From: Lysobacterales bacterium
Lineage (GTDB): Bacteria; Pseudomonadota; Gammaproteobacteria; Xanthomonadales; Xanthomonadaceae
Assembly: GCA_015655035.1 (NCBI GenBank)
Contig: JAATFS010000069.1
Span: 1-36,285, forward strand
Direction of reading: 5' to 3'
Length of the DNA stretch: 36,285 bases
A model generated the notes under the pieces. It made no database searches. It had not been told where the DNA came from and worked only from the letters and a program-made list of their open reading frames with translations. Positions within the stretch are counted from its first letter, which is position 1. Each line of letters starts with the position of its first letter. Shown here in pieces: positions 17,813-25,195 of this stretch. Position numbers and translations under genes: made by a program.

Positions 17813-18130
17813 ATGCGTATCGAGACGTATGGCCAGCAGGTAGAAGTCACGCCCGCGTTGCGTGAATATGTGGAAACCAAGCTGCAGCGCGTGCAGCGCC
17901 ATTTCGACCAGCACTGTGAAGTCCGTACTCAGCTGGCGTTGCGCAAACCCGATCATCACGTCGTGGCCACGGTCAATCTCCCCGGCCGCACCCTCCATGC
18001 CGACGCCAGCGCAGCGACCATGTACGCGGCGATCGACCTGCTCGCCGACAAGCTCGACCGGCTGGTGCTCAAACACAAGGAGAAGAAATGTGACCACCAC
18101 GCGCGCGAGGTGCGCGACAATCTGGCGTGA
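17813..18130 (+). CDS. hpf: Ribosome hibernation promoting factor Hpf
   Basis: A 105-residue short-form HPF/RaiA protein. It starts MRIETYGQQVEVTPALREYVETKL and continues through RVQRHFD, VNLPGRTLHADASAATMYAAIDLLADKLDRLV (quoted in part: LHADASAATMYAAID and LADKLDRLV), ending in a basic KHKEKK tail. Such proteins bind the 30S decoding centre and promote 100S dimers in resting cells. The short length means it needs a partner such as RMF or acts alone; the dimerising C-terminal domain of long HPF is absent. It sits in the usual place after rpoN, with a strong GGAGG site. Confidence 0.93.
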   Translation: MRIETYGQQVEVTPALREYVETKLQRVQRHFDQHCEVRTQLALRKPDHHVVATVNLPGRTLHADASAATMYAAIDLLADKLDRLVLKHKEKKCDHHAREVRDNLA

Positions 18131-18151
18131 CGCTCCTTGCTTGATTAGCTC

Positions 18152-18610
18152 ATGCCCTTGACCGACCTCATGGCGGCCGTGCGCACCTTGGTGTCGCCGG
18201 CCGCCGATCGCAATACCGTTCTACGCACCGCCGCCGACTTGCTCTCCTGTCAGCAGGCAGGTGCCAGCGAGCTTTTCGACAGTCTTTGCGAGCGCGAAGC
18301 ACTGGGCAGTACCGCCATCGGCCATGGCATTGCCATCCCGCATGGCCGCTCCCCTACCCTCACCGAGCCGCGTGGCGCCCTGATGCGCCTGCAAACGCCT
18401 GTCGACTTCGGCGGCGATGCCCCGGTGGACCTGGTTTTCGCGATGGCCGTGCCCGCGCACTACACCCACCAGCACCTGATGTTGCTGTCCGAGTTGGCCG
18501 AACAGTTTTCGGACCCCGCGTTCCGGCAGCAGCTACGCGAAGCGGCCGATGCGCCGGCGTTGTTCGAGCTGTTGCTGCAGCCACCTCAATCACGGGCCAG
18601 TGCCGCATGA
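18152..18610 (+). CDS. ptsN: PTS-Ntr EIIA component PtsN
   Basis: A 152-residue EIIA(Ntr)/fructose-type EIIA. The phosphorylated His is His64 in GIAIPHGRSPTL. Other conserved parts are LGSTAIGHGIA just before it and VDLVFAMAVPAHYTHQHLMLLSELA after it. It accepts phosphate through the NPr/HPr chain and regulates other proteins, rather than moving sugar. It starts 21 nt after hpf without a clear Shine-Dalgarno, and its stop overlaps the hprK ATG by four bases, so it should be translated with hprK. Confidence 0.93.
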   Translation: MPLTDLMAAVRTLVSPAADRNTVLRTAADLLSCQQAGASELFDSLCEREALGSTAIGHGIAIPHGRSPTLTEPRGALMRLQTPVDFGGDAPVDLVFAMAVPAHYTHQHLMLLSELAEQFSDPAFRQQLREAADAPALFELLLQPPQSRASAA

Positions 18611-19560
18611 ATACCAGCATCACCGCGCGCGAACTGTTCGACCAGCAGCGCGAGAAACTCGCCCTGCGCTGGATCGCCGGGCAAAAAGGCGGCGACCGCG
18701 AACTGGAAGCCGGCGACACCATCTCGCGCCGGCCGTCGCTGGCCGGCTATCTCAATGCCATCTACCCCAACAAGGTGCAGATTCTGGGCACCGAGGAACT
18801 GTCCTGGCTGGATTCGCTGGAACCGCGCCAGCGCTGGGAAACGATCCAGAAGATCGTCCTGCGCGGCCAGCCACTGGCACTGGTGATCAGCAAGAACCAG
18901 TCCTGCCCGGAAGACCTGCGCGCGGCCGCCGAAGAAGCCAACACCCCCTTGTGGATCTCGCCCAAACGCGGCCATGAACTGCTCAACCATCTGTCCTACC
19001 ACCTGGCTCGCACGCTGGCGCCACGGGTCACGCTGCATGGCGTATTCATCGAGATCTACTCGATCGGCGTGCTGATCACCGGCGAAGCCGGCTCTGGCAA
19101 GAGCGAGCTGGCACTGGAACTGCTCAGCCGTGGTCATCGCCTTGTCGCCGACGACGCGCCAGAATTTACTCAGATCGCCCCGGACGTACTCGATGGCACC
19201 TGCCCGGAACTGCTGCAGGATCTGCTCGAAGTGCGTGGCCTGGGCGTGCTCAACGTCCGCGACATGTTCGGCGACACTGCGGTGAAGAAGAACAAGTACC
19301 TGCGCCTGATCGTGCACCTGACCCGACCGATGACCGAACCCAAACCCCACGGCTACGAACGCCTGACCGGCGACTCCGGCAGCCGCCACGTGCTCGACCT
19401 GGACGTGCCGCTGATCACCCTGCCGGTCATGCCGGGCCGCAACCTGGCGGTGCTCACCGAGGCGGCTACCCGCCTGCACATCCTGCGCACCAAGGGCATC
19501 GACCCGGCCGCGATGTTCATCGCCCGCCACAGCAACCTGCTGGAGCGACGATCGCCATGA
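18607..19560 (+). CDS. hprK: HPr kinase/phosphorylase HprK
   Basis: A 317-residue bifunctional enzyme that adds phosphate to, and removes it from, Ser46 of HPr. Walker A is GEAGSGKS (159-166), preceded by VTLHG with catalytic His144. ADD (181-183) follows, and the HprK signature EVRGLGVLNVRDMFG is intact at about 209-223. Phosphorylase function needs the same site plus this signature. The start at 18607 is preferred because it overlaps ptsN by ATGA; earlier in-frame starts run through ptsN. rapZ follows with another ATGA overlap. The HPr gene 1.4 kb downstream retains Ser46. Confidence 0.95.
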   Translation: MNTSITARELFDQQREKLALRWIAGQKGGDRELEAGDTISRRPSLAGYLNAIYPNKVQILGTEELSWLDSLEPRQRWETIQKIVLRGQPLALVISKNQSCPEDLRAAAEEANTPLWISPKRGHELLNHLSYHLARTLAPRVTLHGVFIEIYSIGVLITGEAGSGKSELALELLSRGHRLVADDAPEFTQIAPDVLDGTCPELLQDLLEVRGLGVLNVRDMFGDTAVKKNKYLRLIVHLTRPMTEPKPHGYERLTGDSGSRHVLDLDVPLITLPVMPGRNLAVLTEAATRLHILRTKGIDPAAMFIARHSNLLERRSP

Positions 19561-20429
19561 GTGCGGCCCTCTCCACCCTGGTCATCGTCAGCGGCCTGTC
19601 CGGCTCGGGCAAGTCGGTGGCGCTGAAGACCTTCGAGGACCTGGACTACTACTGCTCGGACAACCTGCCGGTGGAACTGCTGCCGGATTTCGTGCGCAGC
19701 CGGTTGCGCGGCAATCCGCTCGGCGACCAGCGCCTGGCCGTCGGCATTGACGTGCGCAGCCGCAGCGACCTGACCCAACTGGCGCAGTGGCGGCACGTCG
19801 CGCAGGAATACGGCATCGAGGCGACGCTGCTGTTCTTCGATGCCAATGACGAAGCCCTGCTCAAGCGCTATGCCGACACCCGCCGCCGTCACCCACTCAG
19901 CCACCTCGGGCTGTCGCTGCCAGAGGCCATCGCACGCGAACGCGTGCTGACCGAACCGCTACGACAGCAGGCCGACGCGGTGATCGACACCACCACGTTG
20001 AACGTGCACCAGCTGCGTCGCCGGGTGGTCACCGAGTTCGCGCTCAGCCAGAACGACCGGCTGTCGCTGCTGTTCGAATCCTTCGCCTACAAGCGCGGCG
20101 TGCCTGCAGAGGCTGACTTCGTGTTCGATGCGCGGGTATTGCCCAATCCGCACTGGGACCCGGACCTGCGTCCGCTCACCGGCCGCGATACCGGCGTGCG
20201 CGAGTACCTCGAGCAGCAGCCGGAGGTGACCCGCTATCGCGAGCAGATCACCGACCTGCTCGACACCTGGCTGCCGCGCCTGCGCAACGATACCCGCAGC
20301 TACGTGACCATCGCCTTCGGCTGCACGGGCGGCAAGCATCGCTCGGTGTACATGGCCGAACGGATGGCCCGGCACGCGCGCGAGCAAGGCTGGCCGGAAG
20401 TGGCCACCTTCCACCGCGAACTGGACTGA
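19557..20429 (+). CDS. rapZ: RNase adapter protein RapZ
   Basis: A 290-residue P-loop protein of the RapZ/YvcJ family. Walker A is GLSGSGKS (13-20), then DLDYYCSDNLPVELLP. The C-terminal RNA- and metabolite-binding domain shows IAFGCTGGKHRSVYMAERMA. In E. coli RapZ binds glucosamine-6-phosphate and guides RNase E to the small RNA GlmZ, tuning glmS; whether GlmY/GlmZ exist here cannot be seen. Its start overlaps hprK by four bases. Its RNA-binding role may apply here only by analogy. Confidence 0.93.
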   Translation: MSAALSTLVIVSGLSGSGKSVALKTFEDLDYYCSDNLPVELLPDFVRSRLRGNPLGDQRLAVGIDVRSRSDLTQLAQWRHVAQEYGIEATLLFFDANDEALLKRYADTRRRHPLSHLGLSLPEAIARERVLTEPLRQQADAVIDTTTLNVHQLRRRVVTEFALSQNDRLSLLFESFAYKRGVPAEADFVFDARVLPNPHWDPDLRPLTGRDTGVREYLEQQPEVTRYREQITDLLDTWLPRLRNDTRSYVTIAFGCTGGKHRSVYMAERMARHAREQGWPEVATFHRELD

Positions 20430-20536
20430 AGCGGCGTCGGCAAGCAGGCGCCGCGCAACGCCGATAGGGTCGGTGAAACACTATGTTGAAATCAATCTTA
20501 ATTCCCCATTCCCTGGCGAGCTGTTAACGTTCCGCT

Positions 20537-20929
20537 ATGGCCTGTGGCATTCTCCTCATCACTCATCCCGGCATCGGCGCGGCATTGCTGCACGTGGCCA
20601 CCGGGTTATTGCGGCAACTACCGCTGAAGACCGAAGCATTCGAAGTTCCGCTCGACGCGGACCTGGACGCCCTGCTGCCTCAAGCCTCCTCGGCGTTGCG
20701 CCGGGTGGATGCCGGCGATGGCGTGCTGGTCATGACCGACCTGTACGGCGCCAGCCCCAGCAACCTGGCCAGCCGCCTGGCCCAGTTGGGCACGCCGATA
20801 AGGCGCGTCTCCGCGCTCAGTCTGCCGATGCTGCTGCGGGTGATGAATTACCCCGAACAGGGACTGCAGGAGCTGCCCGCCACCGCAGCCGCAGGCACCC
20901 GCAATGGAGCGATAGTCGACGATGCTTGA
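20537..20929 (+). CDS. PTS EIIA component, mannose family
   Basis: A 130-residue protein of the EIIA(Man) type. The active His is His10 in ILLITHPGIG, and VLVMTDLYGASPSNLASRLAQ matches the second conserved block. No EIIB, EIIC or EIID partner is nearby, so a role in signalling instead of transport is likely. A 107-nt gap before it (20430-20536) contains an AT-rich patch that could hold a promoter; the only hexamer I can point to is TTGAAA at 20486-20491. It overlaps the HPr gene by eight bases, linking it to HPr and EI. Confidence 0.9.
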   Translation: MACGILLITHPGIGAALLHVATGLLRQLPLKTEAFEVPLDADLDALLPQASSALRRVDAGDGVLVMTDLYGASPSNLASRLAQLGTPIRRVSALSLPMLLRVMNYPEQGLQELPATAAAGTRNGAIVDDA

Positions 20930-21191
20930 ACGTGAACTCAAAGTTTCCAACCGCCTCGGCCTGCACGCCCGGGCTACCGCCAAACTGGTGCAGACCCTGT
21001 CTTCGTTCCGTGCCAACGCGACACTGGTGGCCAAGGGACGCGAGGTCAATGCCAAGAGCATCATGGGTGTGATGCTGCTGGCCGCCGGCCAGGGCACCAC
21101 CGTGCTGGTGCGGCTCGAAGGCGAAGACGAGGCCGAGGCGATGCAAGCCTTGACCGAGCTGTTCGAACGCCGGTTCGACGAGGACAGCTGA
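20922..21191 (+). CDS. ptsH: PTS phosphocarrier protein HPr
   Basis: An 89-residue HPr. The phosphorylated histidine is His15 in RLGLHARATAKLV, and the kinase target serine is Ser46 in NAKSIMGVM. It receives phosphate from EI and passes it to EIIA domains. Both sites are intact, so it can be controlled by HprK encoded upstream. It begins inside the EIIA gene (8-base overlap) and EI starts 61 nt later, as in a typical ptsH-ptsI pair. It could equally be called NPr, given the regulatory setting. Confidence 0.95.
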   Translation: MLERELKVSNRLGLHARATAKLVQTLSSFRANATLVAKGREVNAKSIMGVMLLAAGQGTTVLVRLEGEDEAEAMQALTELFERRFDEDS

Positions 21192-21252
21192 GCATGCAGG
21201 GCGCTACCACCGCCCTGATCCCTGCTCCCGGCCGCGAATGCCGAGGCCGGGC

Positions 21253-22983
21253 ATGAGCCTGCACCTGCGTGGTCATGCCGCCGCTCGCGGCAACGCGTTG
21301 GGGCGGGCTCGCGTACGCCAGACCCATGCATTGGAAATCGCCGAGCAGCGGATCAGCACCGGCCAGATCGGAGCCGAGCTGGAGCGCTTGCATCAGGCGG
21401 TGGCGGCCGCTCGCGAAGAAATGCACCAGCTACGCGACCGCCTGCATGGCGCATTGGCGCGAGAAGTCGGCGAGTTCCTCGACCTGCATGCCCTGCTACT
21501 GGATGACCCCGAGCTGCTGCATGGCCTGGACGAGCTCATCCGCACCAGCCGCTACAGCGCCGACTATGCGTTGCGCGTGCAGCGCGACCGCCTGGCGGCG
21601 GTCTTCGACGGCATGGAGGACGCCTACCTCAAGAGCCGCATGGACGACCTGGATCACGTCATCGGCCGGATCCATGCGTTCCTGCAAAAGCGTCCCACCG
21701 ACCTGAAGGGCGTGGCCGGCGAAATCCTGGTGTGCGACAACGTTGCTCCCTCCGAACTGGCGCAGCTACAGGCGCAAGGCGTAGTCGGCATCGTCAGCAG
21801 TGCCGGCAGCACGTTGTCGCACAGCGCCATCCTGGCGCGCAGCCTGCATCTGCCGTTGGTGGTCGGGGTGCCCGACGCGGTGCAGAAAATCAACGACGGC
21901 GACGTGCTGATCGTCGATGGCGGCAGCGGCCAGGTGATCGTGGCCCCTACCCCGGAACACCTGCGCGAATACCGCACCCGCCTGCGCGAGCTAGCCAAGG
22001 AGCAGCGCGAGCTGGGGCGACTGCGCTCCAAGCCGACGCGCACCCGCGACAACGTCGACATCAGCCTGCTCGCCAACGCCGAGTCGCTGGACGACGTGGC
22101 CCGCGCGCACGCGCTCGGTGCCGGCGGGCTGGGACTGTACCGCACCGAGTTCCTGTTCTTGCAGCGCGACGAACTGCCCGACGAGGAAGAACAGTTCCAG
22201 AGCTACCGCGACACCGTGCTGGGCATGAGCGGGCGCCCGGTCACCATCCGTACGCTCGACCTCGGCGCCGACAAGGCCGACCACACCGGGCTCACCCTCA
22301 GCGACGAGGATAATCCCGCGCTGGGCTTGCGCGGGGTGCGCCTGTCGCTGGCGCGGCCCGTGGTGGCCCGTTCGCAGTTGCGCGCCATCCTGCGCGCCTC
22401 CGGCTACGGGCCGGTGCGCATCCTGGTGCCGATGGTGAGCGGCCGCGAAGAAATCATGCAGGTGCGCCGCCAGCTCAAGCGCCTGGCCACGCAATTGCGC
22501 GAGGAAGGCCACGAGATTGCCGAACGCATCCCGCTGGGGGCGATGATCGAGGTGCCGGCGGCGGCGATCGCGCTGGACAGCTTCATCGACGAGGTGGATT
22601 TCCTGTCCATCGGCACCAACGACCTGGTGCAATACCTGCTGGCGGTGGACCGAAACAACGAGGCGCTGGGCGAGCTTTATTCCCCGCTGCATCCGGCGGT
22701 ACTGCGGCTTATCGCGCAGGTCATCGCCACCGCCAAGGCCAACGACACCCCGGTGGCGGTGTGCGGGGAGATCGCCGGCGATCCCAGGTTCGTACCGATG
22801 CTGCTCGCATTGGGCCTCACCGAATTCAGCCTGCACCCGGCCACCCTGCTTGAAGTACGCCGTGCCGTGCGCGACAGCCACCTGGCGACGCTGCACGCAC
22901 AGGCCGGCAAGCTATTGCGCGCGCGCGACCGCAAGGGCATCGAAAAATGGCTGGCGACCATCGCCAATGTGACCGCAGCATGA
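21253..22983 (+). CDS. ptsI: PTS enzyme I (phosphoenolpyruvate-protein phosphotransferase)
   Basis: A 576-residue EI without the GAF domain of PtsP. The phosphorylated His190 lies in GSTLSHSAILAR (family: GGxTSHxAIxAR). The PEP-binding part shows GLYRTEFLFL, LVPMVSGREE, IPLGAMIEVPAAA, DFLSIGTNDLVQY and the catalytic Cys504 in VAVCGEIAGD. These match His189 and Cys502 of E. coli EI. It takes phosphate from PEP and passes it to HPr. The ATG at 21253 has a purine-rich GAGG stretch ahead; an in-frame ATG at 21238 is an alternative. No sugar permease is near. Confidence 0.95.
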   Translation: MSLHLRGHAAARGNALGRARVRQTHALEIAEQRISTGQIGAELERLHQAVAAAREEMHQLRDRLHGALAREVGEFLDLHALLLDDPELLHGLDELIRTSRYSADYALRVQRDRLAAVFDGMEDAYLKSRMDDLDHVIGRIHAFLQKRPTDLKGVAGEILVCDNVAPSELAQLQAQGVVGIVSSAGSTLSHSAILARSLHLPLVVGVPDAVQKINDGDVLIVDGGSGQVIVAPTPEHLREYRTRLRELAKEQRELGRLRSKPTRTRDNVDISLLANAESLDDVARAHALGAGGLGLYRTEFLFLQRDELPDEEEQFQSYRDTVLGMSGRPVTIRTLDLGADKADHTGLTLSDEDNPALGLRGVRLSLARPVVARSQLRAILRASGYGPVRILVPMVSGREEIMQVRRQLKRLATQLREEGHEIAERIPLGAMIEVPAAAIALDSFIDEVDFLSIGTNDLVQYLLAVDRNNEALGELYSPLHPAVLRLIAQVIATAKANDTPVAVCGEIAGDPRFVPMLLALGLTEFSLHPATLLEVRRAVRDSHLATLHAQAGKLLRARDRKGIEKWLATIANVTAA

Positions 22984-23005
22984 CCACAGCGGCGCACATT
23001 CGCCC

Positions 23006-23011
23006 TATAAA
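23006..23011 (+). promoter_or_regulatory. Possible -10 box (TATAAA) for mgtE
   Basis: TATAAA lies in the 138-nt gap between ptsI and mgtE, 110 nt ahead of the mgtE ATG. A second candidate, CATAAT at 23050-23055, is closer to the gene. I cannot choose between them. I see no known magnesium riboswitch fold in the leader. Confidence 0.3.
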
Positions 23012-23121
23012 AGAGCGCGCATGGATGTGTTTCGGCAGCCTCAGCACGCCATAATGACGCGCTGACCACCTGCATCGCCGCATCCTGCTGGAGCGGTTAC
23101 TTCACTCTACGGGAGCTGCGT

Positions 23122-24483
23122 ATGGCCGAGGCCGTCCGCCACGACAAGACTGCACGCCAATTGCGGCTGTTGTCCGATGCATTGGACAGCGGCCGGCTCG
23201 GGCCGGTGCGCCGTCTGGTCAACACGCTGGCGCCGGCGGAAATCGGCAACCTGCTCGAGTCGCTGCCACCCGGCAAGCGCGAGATCGTCTGGGGGCTGGT
23301 TGATCCGGAGGATGACGGCGAGGTGCTGGTCCACGTCGGCGACGAGGTGCGCGAAAGCCTGCTGGCGGACATGGACCCGGACGAGATCATCGCCGCGGTC
23401 GAAGACCTCGACATCGACGACCTTGCCAACCTGGTCGAGGATCTGCCCGATACCGTCATCGACGAAGTGCTCAAGTCGATGGACCGCGAAAACCGCGAAC
23501 GGCTCGAGCAAGTGCTCTCTTATCCGGAGGACACCGCCGGCCGTCTGATGAATCCGGATGTGGTCACCGTGCGCGCCGACGTCAACGTCGACGTGGTGCT
23601 GCGCTACCTGCGCCTGCGCGGCGAGCTACCCGACCACACCGACCACCTGTTCGTGGTCAGCCGTCGCCACCAGTACCTGGGCCGGGTATCGCTGGCGGCC
23701 TTGGTCACCCACGAGGACAGCACCCCGGTCAACCGCCTGATCGATGACGAACAGCCGGCCATAGACGTCGGCGAGAGCGCCGAGGAAGTCGCCCGGCAGT
23801 TCTCCGACCACGACTGGATTTCCGCGCCGGTGGTGGACGACAACAACATCCTGCTCGGCCGCATCACCATCGATGACGTGGTCGACATCATCCGCGAGCA
23901 GGCCGAGCACCAGGCCCTGGGCGCAGCCGGCCTGGACGAGGACGAAGACTTGTTCTCGCCGATCAAGCGCGCCGTGCGCGGCCGCGTGGTCTGGCTGGGC
24001 ATCAATCTGTTCACCGCATTCCTGGCCGCCAGCGTGATCGGGCAGTTCGAGGCGACCTTGCAGCAAGTGGTGGCGCTGGCGGTGCTGATGCCGATCGTGG
24101 CCGGCATTGGCGGCAACGCGGCGGTGCAGGTGCTGACACTGATGGTGCGTGGCCTGGCGCTGGGCCAGGTCGGTGCCAGCAACGCGCGCATCCTGCTGTG
24201 GAAGGAGATCCGCGTGGCCCTGATCAACGGCGCGCTGATCGGCGGCATCGTCGGCATCATCGCCTTCATCTGGTTCCGCAACCCGCTGTTGTCGCTGGTG
24301 ATCGCGTTGGCGCTGATCGTCAACTTCTGCGCCGCCGCCACGGCTGGCGTGCTGTTGCCACTGACACTCAAACGCCTGAACATCGACCCGGCCGTGGCCG
24401 GCACCGTCGTGGTCACCGCGGTGACCGACGTGATGGGATTCTTCTGTTTCCTGGGCCTGGCGACGCTGATTTTGCTGAATTGA
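23122..24483 (+). CDS. mgtE: Magnesium transporter MgtE
   Basis: A 453-residue MgtE. The N-terminal superhelical domain (about 1-130) contains acidic repeats typical for magnesium sensing (DEVRESLLADMDPDEIIAAVED, quoted in part as LLADMDPDEIIAA). A pair of CBS domains follows (about 130-260) and five membrane helices form the pore region (270-453), with PIVAGIGGNAAVQVLT carrying the conserved pore-lining motif. In known members, low magnesium opens the channel. It sits 138 nt downstream of ptsI on the same strand. The stop codon overlaps the TTG start of the next gene. Confidence 0.94.
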   Translation: MAEAVRHDKTARQLRLLSDALDSGRLGPVRRLVNTLAPAEIGNLLESLPPGKREIVWGLVDPEDDGEVLVHVGDEVRESLLADMDPDEIIAAVEDLDIDDLANLVEDLPDTVIDEVLKSMDRENRERLEQVLSYPEDTAGRLMNPDVVTVRADVNVDVVLRYLRLRGELPDHTDHLFVVSRRHQYLGRVSLAALVTHEDSTPVNRLIDDEQPAIDVGESAEEVARQFSDHDWISAPVVDDNNILLGRITIDDVVDIIREQAEHQALGAAGLDEDEDLFSPIKRAVRGRVVWLGINLFTAFLAASVIGQFEATLQQVVALAVLMPIVAGIGGNAAVQVLTLMVRGLALGQVGASNARILLWKEIRVALINGALIGGIVGIIAFIWFRNPLLSLVIALALIVNFCAAATAGVLLPLTLKRLNIDPAVAGTVVVTAVTDVMGFFCFLGLATLILLN

Positions 24484-24941
24484 GCAGGACGCCTGCCCGC
24501 AAGCGCAGCGTCGGCCCCAGAAAACCGAAACCGCGCAACAAGACCTCACCCGCATCGATCCCCTCGCGTGGACGCAGGATCGGCGACCTGGCCGCCCTGG
24601 CAGCCATCGCCGCACATGCCTGCCTGCTGATGCTGATGTGGCATGCCGGAGCATTGCCGGCGGCACTGTTGTACGCCTTCGCCACGCTATCCCTGCTCAC
24701 AGTCGCCGCCTACGCCCACGATAAACGCGCAGCGATTGCCGAGCGCAGGCGCACACCCGAGTTCACCTTGCACATGCTGGAACTACTTGGTGGCTGGCCC
24801 GGCGCCCTGCTGGCGCAGCGCTGGCTACGCCACAAGAACCGCAAGACCAGCTACCAATTCGCCTTCTGGGCCTGCGTACTCCTGCACGATGCCTCGCTTG
24901 GGCACCTATGGAAACAACTCTCCACCGCAGCATCGCACTGA
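24480..24941 (+). CDS. DUF1294 family membrane protein
   Basis: A 153-residue protein in the DUF1294 family. It starts with a Lys/Arg/Pro-rich 35-residue tail (MSRTPARKRSVGPRKPKP), then hydrophobic segments around residues 38-58 and 60-76, followed by the family motif (YAHDKRAAIAERRRTPEFTLHMLELLGGWPGALLAQRWLRHK) that I give in part: DKRAAIAERRR, LLGGWPGALLAQ and RHKNRKTSYQF. I assign a TTG start (24480) because no ATG or GTG lies between the mgtE end and the hydrophobic part; the TTG overlaps the mgtE stop. Related proteins often carry a cold-shock domain in front, which is absent here. Function unknown. Confidence 0.7.
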   Translation: MSRTPARKRSVGPRKPKPRNKTSPASIPSRGRRIGDLAALAAIAAHACLLMLMWHAGALPAALLYAFATLSLLTVAAYAHDKRAAIAERRRTPEFTLHMLELLGGWPGALLAQRWLRHKNRKTSYQFAFWACVLLHDASLGHLWKQLSTAASH

Positions 24942-25195
24942 AAGCGCTCCAGACAACAGCATCAGCTCCCCTTCCCACGTTGCCGTTGCTTGGATGTTGT
25001 CCTTGACCTACCTCGCCCTCGAAGCGAGCCGAGCACCGCAGGCAAGGACGGCCGAAGAGGCGCCCATTTTGAACGAAGTGGGTTTGGGCGCCGCCCCGGG
25101 GAAGAAGATAAATGCCGTCCTTCGCGCGTGATGCAGGGGACCGGTGCGGCTTCATCGCACCGGCTCGCGCCGCAAGCAAAAGCAGCCCTCCCCCT
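24942..25195. repeat. Convergent intergenic region, possible dispersed element
   Basis: This 254-nt gap between the DUF1294 gene (plus) and cydB (minus) holds no gene I can support. It has hairpins at 25059-25066/25085-25092 (8 bp) and 25141-25148/25156-25163 (8 bp, perfect). Read on the minus strand a stretch begins MKPHRSPASRAKDG and could encode a peptide resembling the spurious hypothetical ORFs commonly predicted from intergenic repeats of Xanthomonas. I therefore think it may be a copy of a dispersed repeat family; this rests on recollection, not comparison. Confidence 0.35.

Noticed and set aside
22984..23121. Magnesium riboswitch (M-box or mgtA-like) ahead of mgtE
   Set aside because: The 138-nt leader shows no long stem or known core; only AT-rich promoter-like hexamers are seen.
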